A DNA stretch of 64,000 nt from Paralichthys olivaceus (lineage: Eukaryota > Chordata > Actinopteri > Pleuronectiformes > Paralichthyidae): assembly GCF_024713975.1 (NCBI RefSeq), contig NC_091096.1, positions 2,941,501-3,005,500 of the forward strand, read 5' to 3'. The position numbers and the translations under genes are program-made. Shown here one piece after another: positions 31,791-44,371 of this stretch (position 1 is its first letter; the number at the start of each line of letters is the position of its first letter). The notes under the pieces were generated by a model. That model saw only the letters and a program-made list of their open reading frames with translations. It had not been told where the DNA came from and made no database searches.

Positions 31791-32649
31791 ACATATGACA
31801 CAGCAATTTATGTTTACAAGCTAAATAAACCACATGTCAGAGAATGTGGTCAAAGTGATTCAGTAAGAAATCTACCTGCTACTCCAAAACTGACTTATTT
31901 AGGGAAAAGAAAAACATACATGGTCTCATTTACACCAAATGAATTTTCAAATAGCAAATGTCAATGCTTCCTACTGATCATATCTGATATAAAGAGCACA
32001 ACATGACCGAGAGGAGGCACGAATGCAAGGGAAAGGGATTAACATACCAGGAAACAAAACATCTTTGTGAAACACACTTCAAGGTTTTGGCCGGGGTTAA
32101 TCCCAGCCACACAGAGAAATACCTTCACTCATTCATGTTCGCCGCGACAATGTTCCCCACAAACTGAAATCTAATGCAAGTTGAAGCACGCACGACCGAA
32201 CCGTCTATCAAACAACTAGATCGTCAGAAAGATGAAATCCCATCCGGGTCAAGAGGAGGGAACGTTTCAGTCAAAAACTTTTTTTTCGGTGGATATATTC
32301 TGACAGGTAACGTGACAGTTTGTGAGCTTGGAATTTCTCTTTGTGATGATAAGTGATGCACCATCTGAAATACAAGCCTCAGAATATACCACTGATGGGC
32401 TCTTAAGCTCCACAGGCCTTAAAGGCAAATAGAGGTTATCAAGTCTACCATCAGCGAGACAATAGCTTCCGCTCATTCAGCTAGTTTTTGGGTTCAAAAG
32501 AGCATTGGAGCTAATTGACCAGATGGAGAGAAAGCTGGGCAGCTTGAAAGTTGGGTAGATTAATATTTTTCAACCATGTTATTGCCTCAGTCATGACATT
32601 TCACCCAGTTTCCCTGGAACCCACTGAAAAAATTAACACTTGAACATTG

Positions 32650-32745
32650 TCCTTTGACTTTTTAGTTTGGTCCATGTCCCAACTACTGACATGGAGGAGG
32701 CTGGAGCAGTCATATCATCTATCTTTAAATACAGTCTATGGCCAC
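32650..32745. repeat. interspersed repeat tail
   Basis: The segment tttggtccatgtccc...acatggaggagg resembles the piece at 29638-29675, and the ending tctttaaatacagtctatgg is a tail seen very commonly in teleost repeats. The family is not assigned. Confidence 0.4.
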
Positions 32746-35700
32746 GACCTGTAATTTAGAATGAAACAGTCTGGTACACAATCCCTTGAAAATCGTATAT
32801 ATGTGAGCACTACCGAGTAAACAGTGCAACTTGAATGTTTGTATTCTCTGTATCTGCACATTTAAAAAGTAAAACTCAACAAACCAATCCATCGCAGGTC
32901 TCTCCAGCTCTGCTAAGCTTCTAAACCCAGGAAGCGCTGATTTGAAAAGATTATTGCGAAGTTCTGCCAGTGCTTTGATCACCCGAATAATGACAGAAAA
33001 CAATGTGGTGCCGGCCTGGCAGCTGCCCCGGGCCGCTACAAATCTTTTAGGAGGATTCCCTGAAGCTTGACTTGTTTTTATTATTTTAAAATGGTCAATT
33101 TACAGTCTGCTCCGCTGCCCCTTGTTATTTTAGATCTTATAGGTAAATGCTTGCAGGATACTTATGTGATATCTTTAACCTAATCTGATATGTCACTTCA
33201 CACATTTAAGTTTTCATTAAATATTCTTTGGTGCAGTTCTCCGTAAGGTTTGGTTTTTGAAAGTGAGCTCTACTTGTTTAGTTTTGGTGGAATTACTATG
33301 TAAAGTAGATTTGATCTTGTAATAACAGGGCAGTCGCTGAGGCTCATGTAGGTTTTCATCCCACACTTAAAAACCTGAGCAGCTGTAACAACTCCCTTCA
33401 CCTCCACAGTCAGAGCGGTTACACAGCAGGGAAACTCTCTCAGAAAATAAAGTACTCGAGTACAGAAAGTCCATCTTTCAAAGTTAAAACACCCCAAAAA
33501 TGCAGTATTTTTAGCACTGAAACATGCAAGAGAGGCACAAACGGGACTCGAGCATACACAGATGCTCGACCCAAACTAAAATTACAACTCAGCACCTCCT
33601 CTACCTCAAAATTACAGAGAAAAACACCGCGGCACAAAAACTGTACAGCCGGAAGAAAAGCAAGGCCAGGGTTGATGTGCAACGCTCTCAGACAGCGCAG
33701 TGGAGTGGAAGTCATTTTCTCCAAACAAACTGAGGGATGGGAGTCGTAATCACAGGGAGGTGGTGGCTGCTGGGTGACACATCTGAGCGGCGGAGGCCAG
33801 GCTTTGATCATGTGGACAGAAGGCTCGTCTCACCAAGGTGTTAATTGAGAGACCTCTGCCATATGTCCACAGAAGGCTGAGTGACCTGGCCTGATGATGT
33901 GGACCCCGAGGACCGCTGAGCCTGATGTACCAACCAACGCCAGCCCGTGCTTCCTCCAGATCTGCTTAAGTGTTAATGGGAAACACAGTGAGAGGCTGAG
34001 GAATGCTCTGTGTGTCCCGGGGATATGAACAATGTACAGATTTAAGTCTTAAGCTTTTTACAGTTAGAGCAAATCTGAGCTCAGAGAAATGTCAGTGGAA
34101 TAAACAAGAGGCACGTGAGCTTCCCACACACTGGACATCTATGTATATATACTGAGGCGTATAAGTTGAAGATAGAAACACCCCAGATAAATCTCCTGGA
34201 GTCCGAAAATGGCTTTGAAGAGGCCTCATCATGGGTTTTGGGAAGTTGAACTGTTTTTCTGAGATTTTATCAAATCAAGAGAATAATCACCAAATGCATC
34301 ATCAATACAAATCATCTGCAGTCTAACATTTACATATCGTATTACCAGAATACTTTACCTAACTTGTTCCCGACACAAATATAATGAGTTGTTTTTCCTC
34401 ATATTGAAGTTTTAGGCAACAAGGTCAAATCATCTCTCACACAGAAGGACGTTTAAATGGTAAATACAGTTTTTCACTTTTCAGTAGAATGTGCAGACAG
34501 ATGAATAGACTGACAACACACTGAAGACAGTGTCTGCATAGTTTGTATTAGCCCAAAACAAGACAAGTCTGCTGGTTAAAGTGATCATAACAACCTTTTC
34601 GTCTCTGCCAAGGAAAAAATAAGCATCTTAGAGAGATTTAAGTTTACATAAAGGCACTCAAGGCAAAAACAAGTCCTATGACAACTTTATTCGCTTTATT
34701 AACCAAAGTTAATTTAGTCTAAAACAACAGCCACAACAAAACCCATTGTCAGGAAGACTTAATGTTTTGTTCAAGAGAAACTTTATGGTCGTCTGCATTG
34801 TGTTACCCTGATGGGCGTTTCTAATATTTTGTTCAGTAGAAAATAACACCAGCACAGCAAAAAAAAATCGTTTTCCAACAGAGAATATTCAAAAGTTCAC
34901 CAAAGAAACCACAGGTTGGGACTGAAGGATAAAATCACTGTTTTATTATATGCAAGTGAAGAAAAATGGATTCAGGGAATGTGCCAAAAGTGCCACACTG
35001 GAAGCCAAAGAATTTCATTAAACCACTGTCACAATGCTCATATTCTTCCACCCTGAAGTATCAATTCAGTGCTTTATCTTTTTTTACAAAAAAAGTGGGA
35101 AAGCCTGAGAAGATGAAGAGCCCTCTGTTTGACCCCCCAGCTCTTCACCAGCACAATAGGGACCACCATCAAGGTCTACAGCCCAACTAAATGCCTCTGC
35201 TCCCCCGCCACCAATTCTGACAGTAAGAAAAGAGAGTTTGGAGACTGGATACCAGATACGGACCATATTACACCGTATATTTCAAAGTTGATGACAGTTT
35301 CTTTCCAGAGCCTATAAAGAGGCTTTTGTTTGGAGTCATGCAATGTACTGTACTTCAAGCTACGGGGAGGAGGTGAGGAAAGTGAACGTGGTGAAAGACA
35401 GAAAGAGAGAATAACCTTCATTTTGAGGCGTGGATGTTTGTGACACTGGTTTAAGCTGTTAAATCCCAGGCAAAGATGAGTCAGTATGGATCATATCATG
35501 ACGAGGGATTACCAGGTCACATGAGAGGGATGGGTCACCGTTACAGGAGCAGATTCTTTCATTGAGCTGCCACCAACACAAGCCTCAAAAGTTAGGAGAC
35601 GGTTAAACAAGGTGGTTTCAAACTGCATCACAAAAATCACTGGTTGTGTTCTGCTGCCACTCGGGGAAATTTACAAAATAATGGCCTGCAGATTTTAAAG

Positions 35701-36761
35701 GACCCCCTCCGACCGAGACAACTGCCTTTCTAAATTCCCCTCTTCTCGTAAAGAGCCAGTAAAGCACGAAGAACAGAACAACCAGATTCCAGAATAGGTG
35801 TCGACCCCTGGAACAATCTAGAGCCAGCACAGGCCGCTCAGTAGATTTTTAAACGAGGGCAGGAAAGCAGATGTATAACTTATTAAGAATTTTGCACTTA
35901 TCTAGTGATTATCACTCTACAGGCGCTAGTGTCACTTGCTGTCTCTTATTTCGGGGACTGCATCCTTCAGAGGCTGCAGCTGAACTACCGAACTACACTG
36001 TCTCGTTTTGAAGGCTCTGACAAATGCGTCCCTCCATCCCCCGAGAAACAAAGACTCCAACAAGTGGATCCTACCCGTCCTGATCTCTCCCAGCATTCAT
36101 TGCGCTTCAGAGACGAAACCTTTTTTCAAAGTGGTAACAGCACCAGCAAGCCACAAGATGTTCAATGCTTGAGTAACAAAGTTTAACTCAAACGAACAGG
36201 CAAAAGTACATTTGGAGGCAGTCTTAGTGGGCTGCGTACACCGAGTCCTCTGAAGGATGCAGCTTATGTCTGGGTTCCAAACAACTGTTTATATGCCAAT
36301 AAGATTCAAATCAAATTCAGCCCATTATAAAGATTAACAAAAAATTAAATAGGAGCAGCTTTATAGTAAAAATAGAAAATAAAGTTTTCAATAAAATCTG
36401 AGTAAACACACGTTGGATGCCGAGAGCGTTGAGTGAAGTGATGTAGATAAGTATGATGAATAATATAAATACTGGGAACACTCCAGTGTTTCAAGGTGAC
36501 ATGATGAATATGATGAATACATGTTGCACGTGATACGTGAGATAACGTCAGACTGAGGAGAAGTTGCTCAGTGAAGTACTGAATCTTGAATATTATCGCA
36601 TGCAGACATTGGATAATGCTCCTTCCTCGTTTATTTGACCTCCTTCCCTGGGAGGTCAAAGTTCATCCCATAACTGCAGCATGTGGGCTACTTCAAACAT
36701 TTCCATGACACCTGCTTGGCGCGAACTTGCTTTGTTTGCTCGCGGGAAAAGATATAAAGAA

Positions 36762-36790
36762 CCCCCCCCCCACACACACACACACACACA
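36762..36790. repeat. C-run plus (CA)n microsatellite
   Basis: A run of about ten C followed by about ten CA units. Confidence 0.9.
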
Positions 36791-37055
36791 GCAGATTAGC
36801 AGAAGGAGCAGATTCGACAAACACCAGATGACTTTAACCATAATCCTGCTGAACCAGCAGCGCTTCATGGGATTGTCTGGTCTGGTCTCTGCAGGACCAC
36901 CTGACCCACAACACGCACACACGAGACACAGGCAGCTCCGACATATTTTAAATAAACTCATGCATGCTTTTTTTTTTTCTTTTTAAAAAGTTTAAATCCT
37001 GCATCGAGCATCTGAAGTTGTTTTATCAGCAGCGGTGAGACAGCGTTTCACTCAC

Positions 37056-37470
37056 CCGCCTCCGAGCGTCTGTTTTCGGACTTGAAATGCAGCTTCTCCC
37101 CCTCGGCTGGTTGTTCTTGAAGGGAACTTTTCAAAACTTTGCGTGTGAAACTACTCAACATTAGCCCGGTGGCAGACACCTCACGGCTCCTCTCACGGCT
37201 CCACAGACTCCTCACACGGCTCCGCTCGTCCCGGCAGCTCCTCCACCACCAGCAGCCGGAGCCTCTTTGTACTTGTCCGCCTCTGCAGCGAGCTGCTCCC
37301 CGGCGGACATGCGCAGTGCGGCCGGGGTCGCTCGGAGCAGCTCGGTGCGGAGGAAGGACCGGGAGACGCGCAGGTGTAGATTTACCTGCCGCCAGGTTTG
37401 ACCCACTTCTCCGGGGGCAGGATCGTTAGAGACTTCCTGTTGAAGAGTTAAAGTCCTCCAGAGGGAAACA
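37056..37470 (-). promoter_or_regulatory. kank1: CpG-rich block, candidate main promoter and first exon of kank1
   Basis: This is the most CpG-dense stretch left of the fbp genes, set in AT-rich surroundings. On the minus strand it ends in a strong donor, GGCGG|GTGAGT after 37056. A second donor, GGCAG|GTAAAT, lies after 37386. A minus-strand ETS-like core (CAGGAAGTC) is near 37433 and a TGCGCA element near 37309-37314. No frame in it looks conserved, which fits a 5' UTR exon. Assignment to kank1 rests on strand, position upstream of the start-codon exon, and absence of another minus-strand gene in between. Confidence 0.45.
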
Positions 37471-37766
37471 TGGCGCAGGGCTAGCTTAGCGTTAGCCTGT
37501 AAAAGTAAACAAGTAAGCTAGCTTTAACTTTAGTGATTGAACTTGTGATGAAGACGTGACCAGACACATTTAACACTAATAAGCTAAAGTTAAATAAAAC
37601 GAGAACACTCGTAGTTATCCTTGAGTGATTTCATTATATCTTTCTATTGTATTTTTTATAAAAAAAAGAGACTTATCTGACGTTTAAACGCAACAAACGC
37701 AAATGTTTGTCCTCCGCAAAACAATATAGTTCTAGGTCCGTCTAACCTTATCTCTCGGCGCATTGA

Positions 37767-37821
37767 TATAATAATAATAATAATAATAACAACAACAACA
37801 ACAATAATAATAATGATGATA
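37767..37821. repeat. (ATA)n/(ACA)n trinucleotide repeat
   Basis: A run of ATA units passes into ACA units and back to ATA/ATG. Confidence 0.9.
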
Positions 37822-38576
37822 AATATAATAAAAATATGTAATTAATAATACACATTGATATAATTATTTCTTTAGCACCTTTCATACATTTAAATAAAAA
37901 GAAAATAATGTTAATAGAAAGAAAAAGTCATATAAAAGAACTGATTTGAAGTAATATAAATATAAGAACATTTTAGAATTACAGTTAAAAGATAAAGACA
38001 TTTAAAAAAAAGAACAAGAAATTAAATGTAATAAGAATTTATCAAAACAGAAAAGAGAAAAAGTGATAACTATTGTAAAAGCACAGGCAAGTGTAAGATC
38101 TAGTTAAAGGCTGAAGTAAAAAGAAATGTTGAAAGTTTTCTTCTCAAGAAATTTACTGAACGAGATGTTAACATGTCTCTGTGGTTCCCTGTCACAGTAA
38201 GAGCTGTGTTTTTGTTCATTTTAAGTTTTCTTTAAATGTCTTTTAAATGTATGGAAATGTGAAAACCACAGTGTTATAGAAATGTAAAATAATAAAGTTA
38301 TAATTAATACAATTAATGGTCGTTCTGAGATTAAAACACACAGAGGGAAGATTAGGGCCCAAACCAGGTGGAGGCCTCCATCTTGTGGTGGTTTGTTCAA
38401 ACAGCATCAATAAACTTTAATAATAAACTTTATTTGTTCAGCACCTTTCATACAAGAGATGCAGCTCAGAGTGATTTAAATACAGTATAGGTACAAATCA
38501 AACATGTACATACAAATACAAACTTGTTAAAATGACATTCATATAAAAGATTTTATTTTTTATCATTGATTATGAT

Positions 38577-38772
38577 GGCTGGACAGATGGACAGATAGAT
38601 AGAGAGAGAGAGGGAGGGACGAATGGACAGATAGAGGGACGCATGGATAAATAGATAGATAGTTAGTTTGACAGACAGATATATAGAGGGACAAATGGAT
38701 GGATAGATAGATAGATGGATGGATAGATAGATAGATAGATAGATGGACAGATCTATAGAGGGACGAATGGAT
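38577..38772. repeat. GATA/GGAT tetranucleotide-rich repeat
   Basis: Interspersed gatagata, ggatggat and ggacagat units fill about 195 bases. Frames through it give Ser-Ile-Tyr-Leu-rich artefacts. Confidence 0.9.
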
Positions 38773-39043
38773 GGACATGGAAGATGAAAAGTGTGTAAGA
38801 CCTTGGGGAATATGAACCGACACTATTTTGACTATAAAACTTTATGAAACTCTTCATTCACACTAGAAACGTACACGACCTGTCTTGCGTAACCACTCTG
38901 TGGATGCAGGTGTGCGCAGCGTGTATTACTCTGCTCACATCCTTGTTTCAGTGACTCTATCATTTCATCACTGGTACAGTTTGTACAGAGCGGCTCTTGT
39001 TCGGTTTCCTCCGCCGGGGACCACGCCTCTGCTGCGGCTCTGG

Positions 39044-39120
39044 ATTGGCCCCCGCGTCCCCACACCCTCCAACGAGTTCCGCGTTTCAGCGCATTAAAGT
39101 CCCGCAGCTTCCCCCCTACT
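39044..39120 (+). promoter_or_regulatory. fbp1: fbp1 core promoter candidate
   Basis: An inverted CCAAT box (ATTGG at 39044-39048) is followed about 45 bases later by a TATA-like CATTAAAG at 39092-39098. This would place transcription start near 39120-39125 and leave a leader of about 30 bases before the ATG at 39153. The block is GC-rich compared with its surroundings. Confidence 0.45.
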
Positions 39121-39152
39121 GCACAGACTGCAGGAGGAGACCAGCCGCCGAC

Positions 39153-40442
39153 ATGTCCGACCGAGGAACCTTCGACACCAACGTGGTCACCGTGACCCGG
39201 TTCGTCATGGAGGAGGGCCGGAAGGCGAAGGGCACCGGGGAGCTGACGACGCTGCTGAACTCCGTGTGCACGGCGGTGAAGGCCATCTCCAGCGCCGTGC
39301 GTAAAGCTGGGATCGCTCACCTGTGAGTGCGCACACGCTCACCGGACAGTAGGGGGGATGTCGGTAGTTCGATGCTCTAGTTCTCGGGCAGAAACGGAGA
39401 TAAACGCGTGTTGCTCGGTGGAGTTTCAGCCGCTGCATCCACGTTGGCACAGACCGAAGCAGGAGAGTCAGGATGGTTCTGAGCCAATCAGGAAACGCAT
39501 ACCTGACAACCCCCACGCCCACTTGTATAGTATAAACTCTTCATCCACAACAATAACTTTTCTTGTGTGTGAGGTGTCAGTCATGTGCAAACTCATGGTG
39601 AGAGTCCATCCGATCAGCACATGTAAGAGAAATCATTGCATTTCTATCATTTCTGCTTGTAAACAAATTATACAGTGGACACAGTTAGGGATGGAGTTCA
39701 AGCAAGTACTGACTTTACTAGAGTAGTGTTGTAATGTGGTACTTTCCCTAAAGTAAAATGTCTGAGGACTTCCTCCACCACTGTGCTCGTGTGACCTACA
39801 TGAGCAGAGAACTTTATTTTTGTGCAAAACTTTAGAAGCTGAAGAGACTGATACTGAAACTGCTGTTGATCTAATTCGTCCTTCAATCACTACCCAACCT
39901 CTGCTGTGAGGAAATGCTGCGTCATGCATCAGTTGCATTTTTTTTTTTTTATCTCAAACTCCAGAGCCGTTGAACTTTTTGTTTGTTAAAACTCAGAGGA
40001 TTGAAATTATATTTTCACTTTTTCTATTTTCTGTACTTTATCAGTTACGGCATTGCTGGTAGCACGAACGTGACGGGAGACCAGGTGAAGAAGCTGGACA
40101 TCCTGTCCAATGATCTGATCATCAACATGATCAAGTCGTCGTTCACCTCCTGCATTCTGGTGTCTGAAGAGAACGACAAAGTCATCATTATAGAGCCAGA
40201 AACCAGGGTGAGTGTCTCTGAGGGCATCGACTTCACATGTTAAAACAGAATCTCTGCTCCTCGCTCGGTCGTGTTCTCTGAAGATGCCGCTGAGCTCAGA
40301 AAACCTGTTTTTATTTATCCTGTCTGAAACTGGCTAATCCACATTTCTCCTGCTGAATTTTAATGTTTGTTATTCAAATGAGAGGATCCTCTCAGGATCA
40401 GGCTCAGACACATGATTTGAATCTGAACAGACACAACCTTTC

Positions 40443-40491
<49 letters not shown>

Positions 40492-42433
40492 GTGTCACTA
40501 TACTGGTTTGATATCGTGTCGACTGCAGCCAAGTTGTTGCACCAAAGACAAAAGCCCATTCAACTCTCTTGCACTATCGTCTTCCAGGGAAAATACATCG
40601 TGTGCTTCGATCCTCTGGACGGCTCCTCCAACATCGACTGTCTCGTCTCCATCGGCACCATCTTTGCCATCTACAAAAAGGTAATAACCAAAGTGTTTTT
40701 CTTATCAAGATCAACTTCACGGTTTTTTAAGAACCTAAAGAGAGGGAGAGGAAATAGCTTCTAACTTTAAACCTCCATCACAGTTTTACTTTTGTCACTT
40801 TTCCAAGCTCACTTCACACTCCAGAAACAAGAATTATTAATACTAGGACTCTGCAGTGAAAGCAAATTATTATTCCTCCCAGAGCACAGACGATGAGCCG
40901 TGTGAGAAGGACGCTCTGCAGCCCGGCAGAAACCTTGTGGCAGCTGGCTACGCCCTCTACGGCAGCGCCACCATGGTCGTGCTCTCCACCGGCCAGGGAG
41001 TCAACTGCTTCATGCTCGACCCAGTAAGTGCTCTCTCCATGACTGTCACCAAGGGCACAACATCTTTAAGTGCACATGAGGTGGAGGGGAACAATCTCTG
41101 CCCTCTGCTCACCAGGCAATCGGTGAATTTATCCTGGTTGATCGTGACGTGAAGATCAAGAAGCGAGGGAAGATTTACAGCTTGAACGAAGGCTATGCAA
41201 AGTACTTTGATCCCGCCGTCACAGAGTACCTGCAGAAGAAGAAGTTCCCCGAGGTAACGCTGACGTCACAACGTCTTTTTTCAGTGTCATTCCGGAGGTG
41301 TCGGTGTTTTAAGAAATAAAACGGCACATCTACATAAATAACTAATCCGGTGTTTTAAAACCGTCACAGGATGGCACTGAGCCCTATGGTGCCCGCTACA
41401 TCGGTTCCATGGTGGCAGACGTTCACCGAACACTGATGTATGGAGGCATCTTTTTATACCCGGGAAATGTGAAGAGTCCGAAGGGAAAGGTGAGGTCCTG
41501 TAACTGCTTCCTCCTGCTCCTGCCAGTATCACATCAAACATCAGAATTTAATATTTTAAAACCGAATAAAGTCTGAATCTTAAAATCAGAATGGCTCTAG
41601 GTAGAGGTCGTATCCCTGTCAAGGCCCAGCAGTTTCCTTAGAATTCAATAAAGCCACACTAAACTACACACACACCAAAAAAATCCAGAATGGAACTTAA
41701 TGGGACCACAAGCGTATTTGTTTTAAACATTCATGTATTTGAATCTTTCAGGAACCAGAACTCAGAGTTTCGCCCTCTGTGACATCGATACTTTCAGCCA
41801 GTGTTGTTGGGGGAAGTTCCATGAACAGAAAAATTCTTTGTTCAGACTCTTTGTTTGTAACATGAGAACATAGAGAAGACGGTGTCACAATGTTGTTTCT
41901 TCACTTTCCACATCCTTCCAGTGTTTGCAAGACTGAGCCAAACATGTAATGTTAACTCACTGAGGATTTGTCTTGTAATAGGTTTGAGAAATGTCAAAGA
42001 AGATTTCAAAGAGTCGAAATGCAAAGGAAAGAAGAAAAATAACAAACAATCACTGAATATTTACATTTTCAGAAGCAGATATCTTGATTCGTCAGTCAAA
42101 TCTGACGCGTCTCAATGTTTCTGTCCCTCCTTTACTAGCAGTTAAATATCAGGGCAGCGTAAAACTATTAATACAAATTCAATTTCCTTTCAAAGTTTGT
42201 CTTCAGGACTAAAAACTAAACTCCCCCTCTCTTCCTGAAAGCTGCGGCTGCTGTACGAATGCAACCCCATGGCCTTCATCATAGAGCAGGCGGGTGGCAT
42301 GGCCTCCACCGGCTTAGAGAACATCCTGGACATCCAGCCGGAGAGCATCCACCAGCGGGCTCCCGTGGCTCTCGGCTCCTCAGAGGACGTGCTGGAGTTC
42401 ATCGCCATCTGCCAGAAACACGCCAAGAAGTGA
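39153..42433 (+). CDS. fbp1: fbp1, fructose-1,6-bisphosphatase 1 (seven exons)
   Basis: Coding exons: 39153-39322, 40045-40207, 40588-40680, 40883-41023, 41116-41253, 41370-41489 and 42242-42433. All have GT-AG ends and join in phase to 338 residues, the length of human FBP1. The enzyme hydrolyses fructose-1,6-bisphosphate to fructose-6-phosphate, a committed cytosolic step of gluconeogenesis, and is inhibited by AMP and fructose-2,6-bisphosphate. Visible are the AMP-loop GTGELT, the dynamic loop [14 protein letters not shown], metal ligands VSEEN and FDPLDGSSN, substrate segments SLNEGYAK and [15 protein letters not shown], and the catalytic-side LLYECNP. Gln follows VTGD as in liver FBP1. 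By resemblance it is fbp1 rather than fbp2, but Thr and Gln at mature positions 177 and 179 are muscle-like. It sits directly upstream of fbp2. Confidence 0.96.
40445..40489. repeat. (CT)n tract in fbp1 intron 2
   Basis: An uninterrupted CT run of about 45 bases ends about 100 bases before the exon 3 acceptor. A shorter CT tract lies at the corresponding place in fbp2 intron 2. Confidence 0.95.
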
Positions 42434-42685
42434 GGCCGCACCGACTCGTGACCATCGCTGTCCCGCTTAAAGAAGAACCTTGTGTCTCCCATCTGTCTGA
42501 GAAAGTTGTCCTTTTAATAATCTTAATGTAAATGTATTTTGAATGGTGTGTTATGGGATTTGAGAATGTTTCTCAATGTCAGGGCATTTTCTTTGTGACA
42601 CTTAGAGTTACAAGGTTTTCATGTTGCTGCTCTGTTTGCAGAAAGCTGATGGTTCAGTGAAGAACATGAAAACTGTGGCGCACTC

Positions 42686-42909
42686 ATTAAACGCACATTT
42701 TCCACACAAACCACTAAAGAGCAAAAATGTGCCAAATAACAGCACTTGAAGAAAAAACCAAAGAGAAGTCCTCGTCTGTTTACCTCCAGCTGTGCCTTTA
42801 ATACGAGGAACATTCTCGACATGTGAAGGACCAAATACAATAACCTCTATGCAAACAAACCCTGAAGCCTTTTTACTGTGTGAGCAAACTGTTTGAGATG
42901 ATCAATAAA
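42686..42909 (+). terminator. fbp1: fbp1 polyadenylation signal candidates
   Basis: ATTAAA at 42686-42691 and AATAAA at 42904-42909 follow the fbp1 stop codon by about 250 and 470 bases. The second is canonical. The cleavage site is not determined. Confidence 0.5.
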
Positions 42910-44095
42910 TTAAAACGAGACTAAGAAGGAGAAATCATTTTGAATTATATGTGCTGTTATTTTTATTTCTCCTCTGAGGCATCATTTTTCTCAGGTTGTC
43001 TTTCCGTCCCATTCTAATGAACACGACCTCAAGAACCCCTGGAAGGAGTTTCTTTAAATCTGGTTCAAATGTTCAGTTAAACTCAAAGATGAACATCTCA
43101 GGAACATCTTGAGGGAAGGTCTTCTAAGTTCTAGAAGTTTTTTTCCCCTTGTGAACACCCTGAGAGAATAAATTAAAGAACTGTTCACTTGGACGCAGAT
43201 TACCGGATTAGATTTGGAAGGTCAAAGGTCACAGCCTCTTGCACATGATATCTCAAATCAGACTTAAGGTAATTTCTTCCAATTTTGACCAGTTGACACT
43301 TGGAATCAAAGATGAACTGATTAGATTTCAGTGGTCAAAGTTCACGGTGACGAACTATATGAGTTTGGAGAAAACTAAAAGTATGTGGATAGAAACTGCA
43401 CTGGTTGGAGGAGACATACAACCACAGAGCGGTAATTCTAGTTGCTGATATTTAGTTTGTTTTGTTGTTTTTTACTTCTGTTTTCATGTGAAGCGTAGAA
43501 ATGCAGCCTCCAGTATTTTGTAGGAATATTTGAAAGTATAATTCTGTGTTGTATATAATGTGTTTTTTGAAGCGACAGAGTTAAATGATGGACAGAAAAG
43601 ATTCGCTTGTTTTCAGAAGAAGTTTAATTTTAAGAATGAAAAGGTTTGAAGACAGACTGTCGATAACAGTTGGAGGACAGTTCACCCAGTGGAGTTGACC
43701 TTTAAGCTAAAGGTCAGTGGAAGCTCACAGAACCCTAATGACATTTAAAGCAAACTTGAGCTGCTGTTGCACTAAAACATAGCGACTGAGTCTCTCGATA
43801 TCAAACTCACATCCCTCTGTTCGTAACCAACGTGTCATTTAGCTCAGAAAAACCTGACGACGTGTGACACTACATCCAAACTCCTGAAGAACCAAATAAT
43901 AATTAAAAACCTGCAGGAGGTCCAGAGGCAAACGAGGGGATTTGCTAATCATGAATCTGGATCCAGTGGACAGAAGGTTGTACTTGTGTTGTCACAATGT
44001 GGTTAAAACTTAACTTAATGTAAAAAGCGGTAATGTTACCCACAATGCTGCTGTGTCACTGTTGTCTGACGTGTTGCAAACCTTCTGACTGAATG
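42910..44095. other. intergenic stretch between fbp1 and fbp2
   Basis: This sequence of about 1.2 kb has no recognisable exon, RNA gene or transposon. Its open frames are short and lack family resemblance. Confidence 0.6.
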
Positions 44096-44103
44096 GATAA
44101 AAG
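44096..44103 (+). promoter_or_regulatory. fbp2: TATA-like element upstream of fbp2
   Basis: GATAAAAG lies about 270 bases before the fbp2 ATG. If used, transcription would start near 44125-44130 and the leader would include the CA repeat at 44178-44248. No other core element stands out closer to the ATG. Confidence 0.3.
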
Positions 44104-44177
44104 AGCCGATGAGTTCTTGTCTTAGTGAGTCGGTCTCTGCAGCTGATACCCGACACCCGCCCACCCATCCCCAAATG

Positions 44178-44248
44178 CACACACACACACTCACTCACTC
44201 GTCCACGTGGTTGCACACACACATACACACACACACACACACACACAA
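44178..44248. repeat. interrupted (CA)n repeat upstream of fbp2
   Basis: CA-rich dinucleotide runs are broken by tcactcactcgtccacg. They lie in the probable 5' UTR or proximal promoter of fbp2. Confidence 0.9.
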
Positions 44249-44371
44249 ATAGATCCTCTGGCTTGGGTATGAAAAGCACTTGGCTGGTAATGAGGTTTCT
44301 CATTTACTGTCCGTCCTCCGTTTGGCGAACACGCAACCTGCTGCCCGACCAGAAGGGACAGAAGAACCAGC

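Larger units (their letters stand above)
11854..37055 (-). other. long 5' intron of kank1 (inferred)
   Basis: If the first exon lies in the CpG-rich block at 37.06-37.47 kb, this whole stretch is one or more 5' UTR introns of kank1. Both strands were read for protein-like frames. Only a decayed hAT fragment near 31.4-31.8 kb is recognisable. The remainder holds microsatellites, SINE-like copies, GA-rich runs, a G run at about 25594-25610, and blocks of mixed composition that could be conserved enhancers. No RNA gene is recognised. Confidence 0.5.
37471..39043. other. intergenic stretch between kank1 and fbp1 promoters
   Basis: The two genes are head to head here. The interval is AT-rich with simple repeats and two fragments of a fish repeat (ttcagcacctttcatacaag near 38429, and tttagcacctttcatacatt near 37871). 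No coding frame is recognised. Confidence 0.6.

Noticed and set aside
30597..33986. Possible hAT terminal inverted repeats (CAGTGTTTCCCATTA and TAATGGGAAACAC)
   Set aside because: Only about 13 bases match, the right end is followed by AGTG rather than ending in CTG, and no 8-bp target duplication is seen; may be coincidence.
38832..39320. 162-codon minus-strand open frame
   Set aside because: Antisense to fbp1 exon 1 and its GC-rich promoter; arises from codon bias of the true exon.
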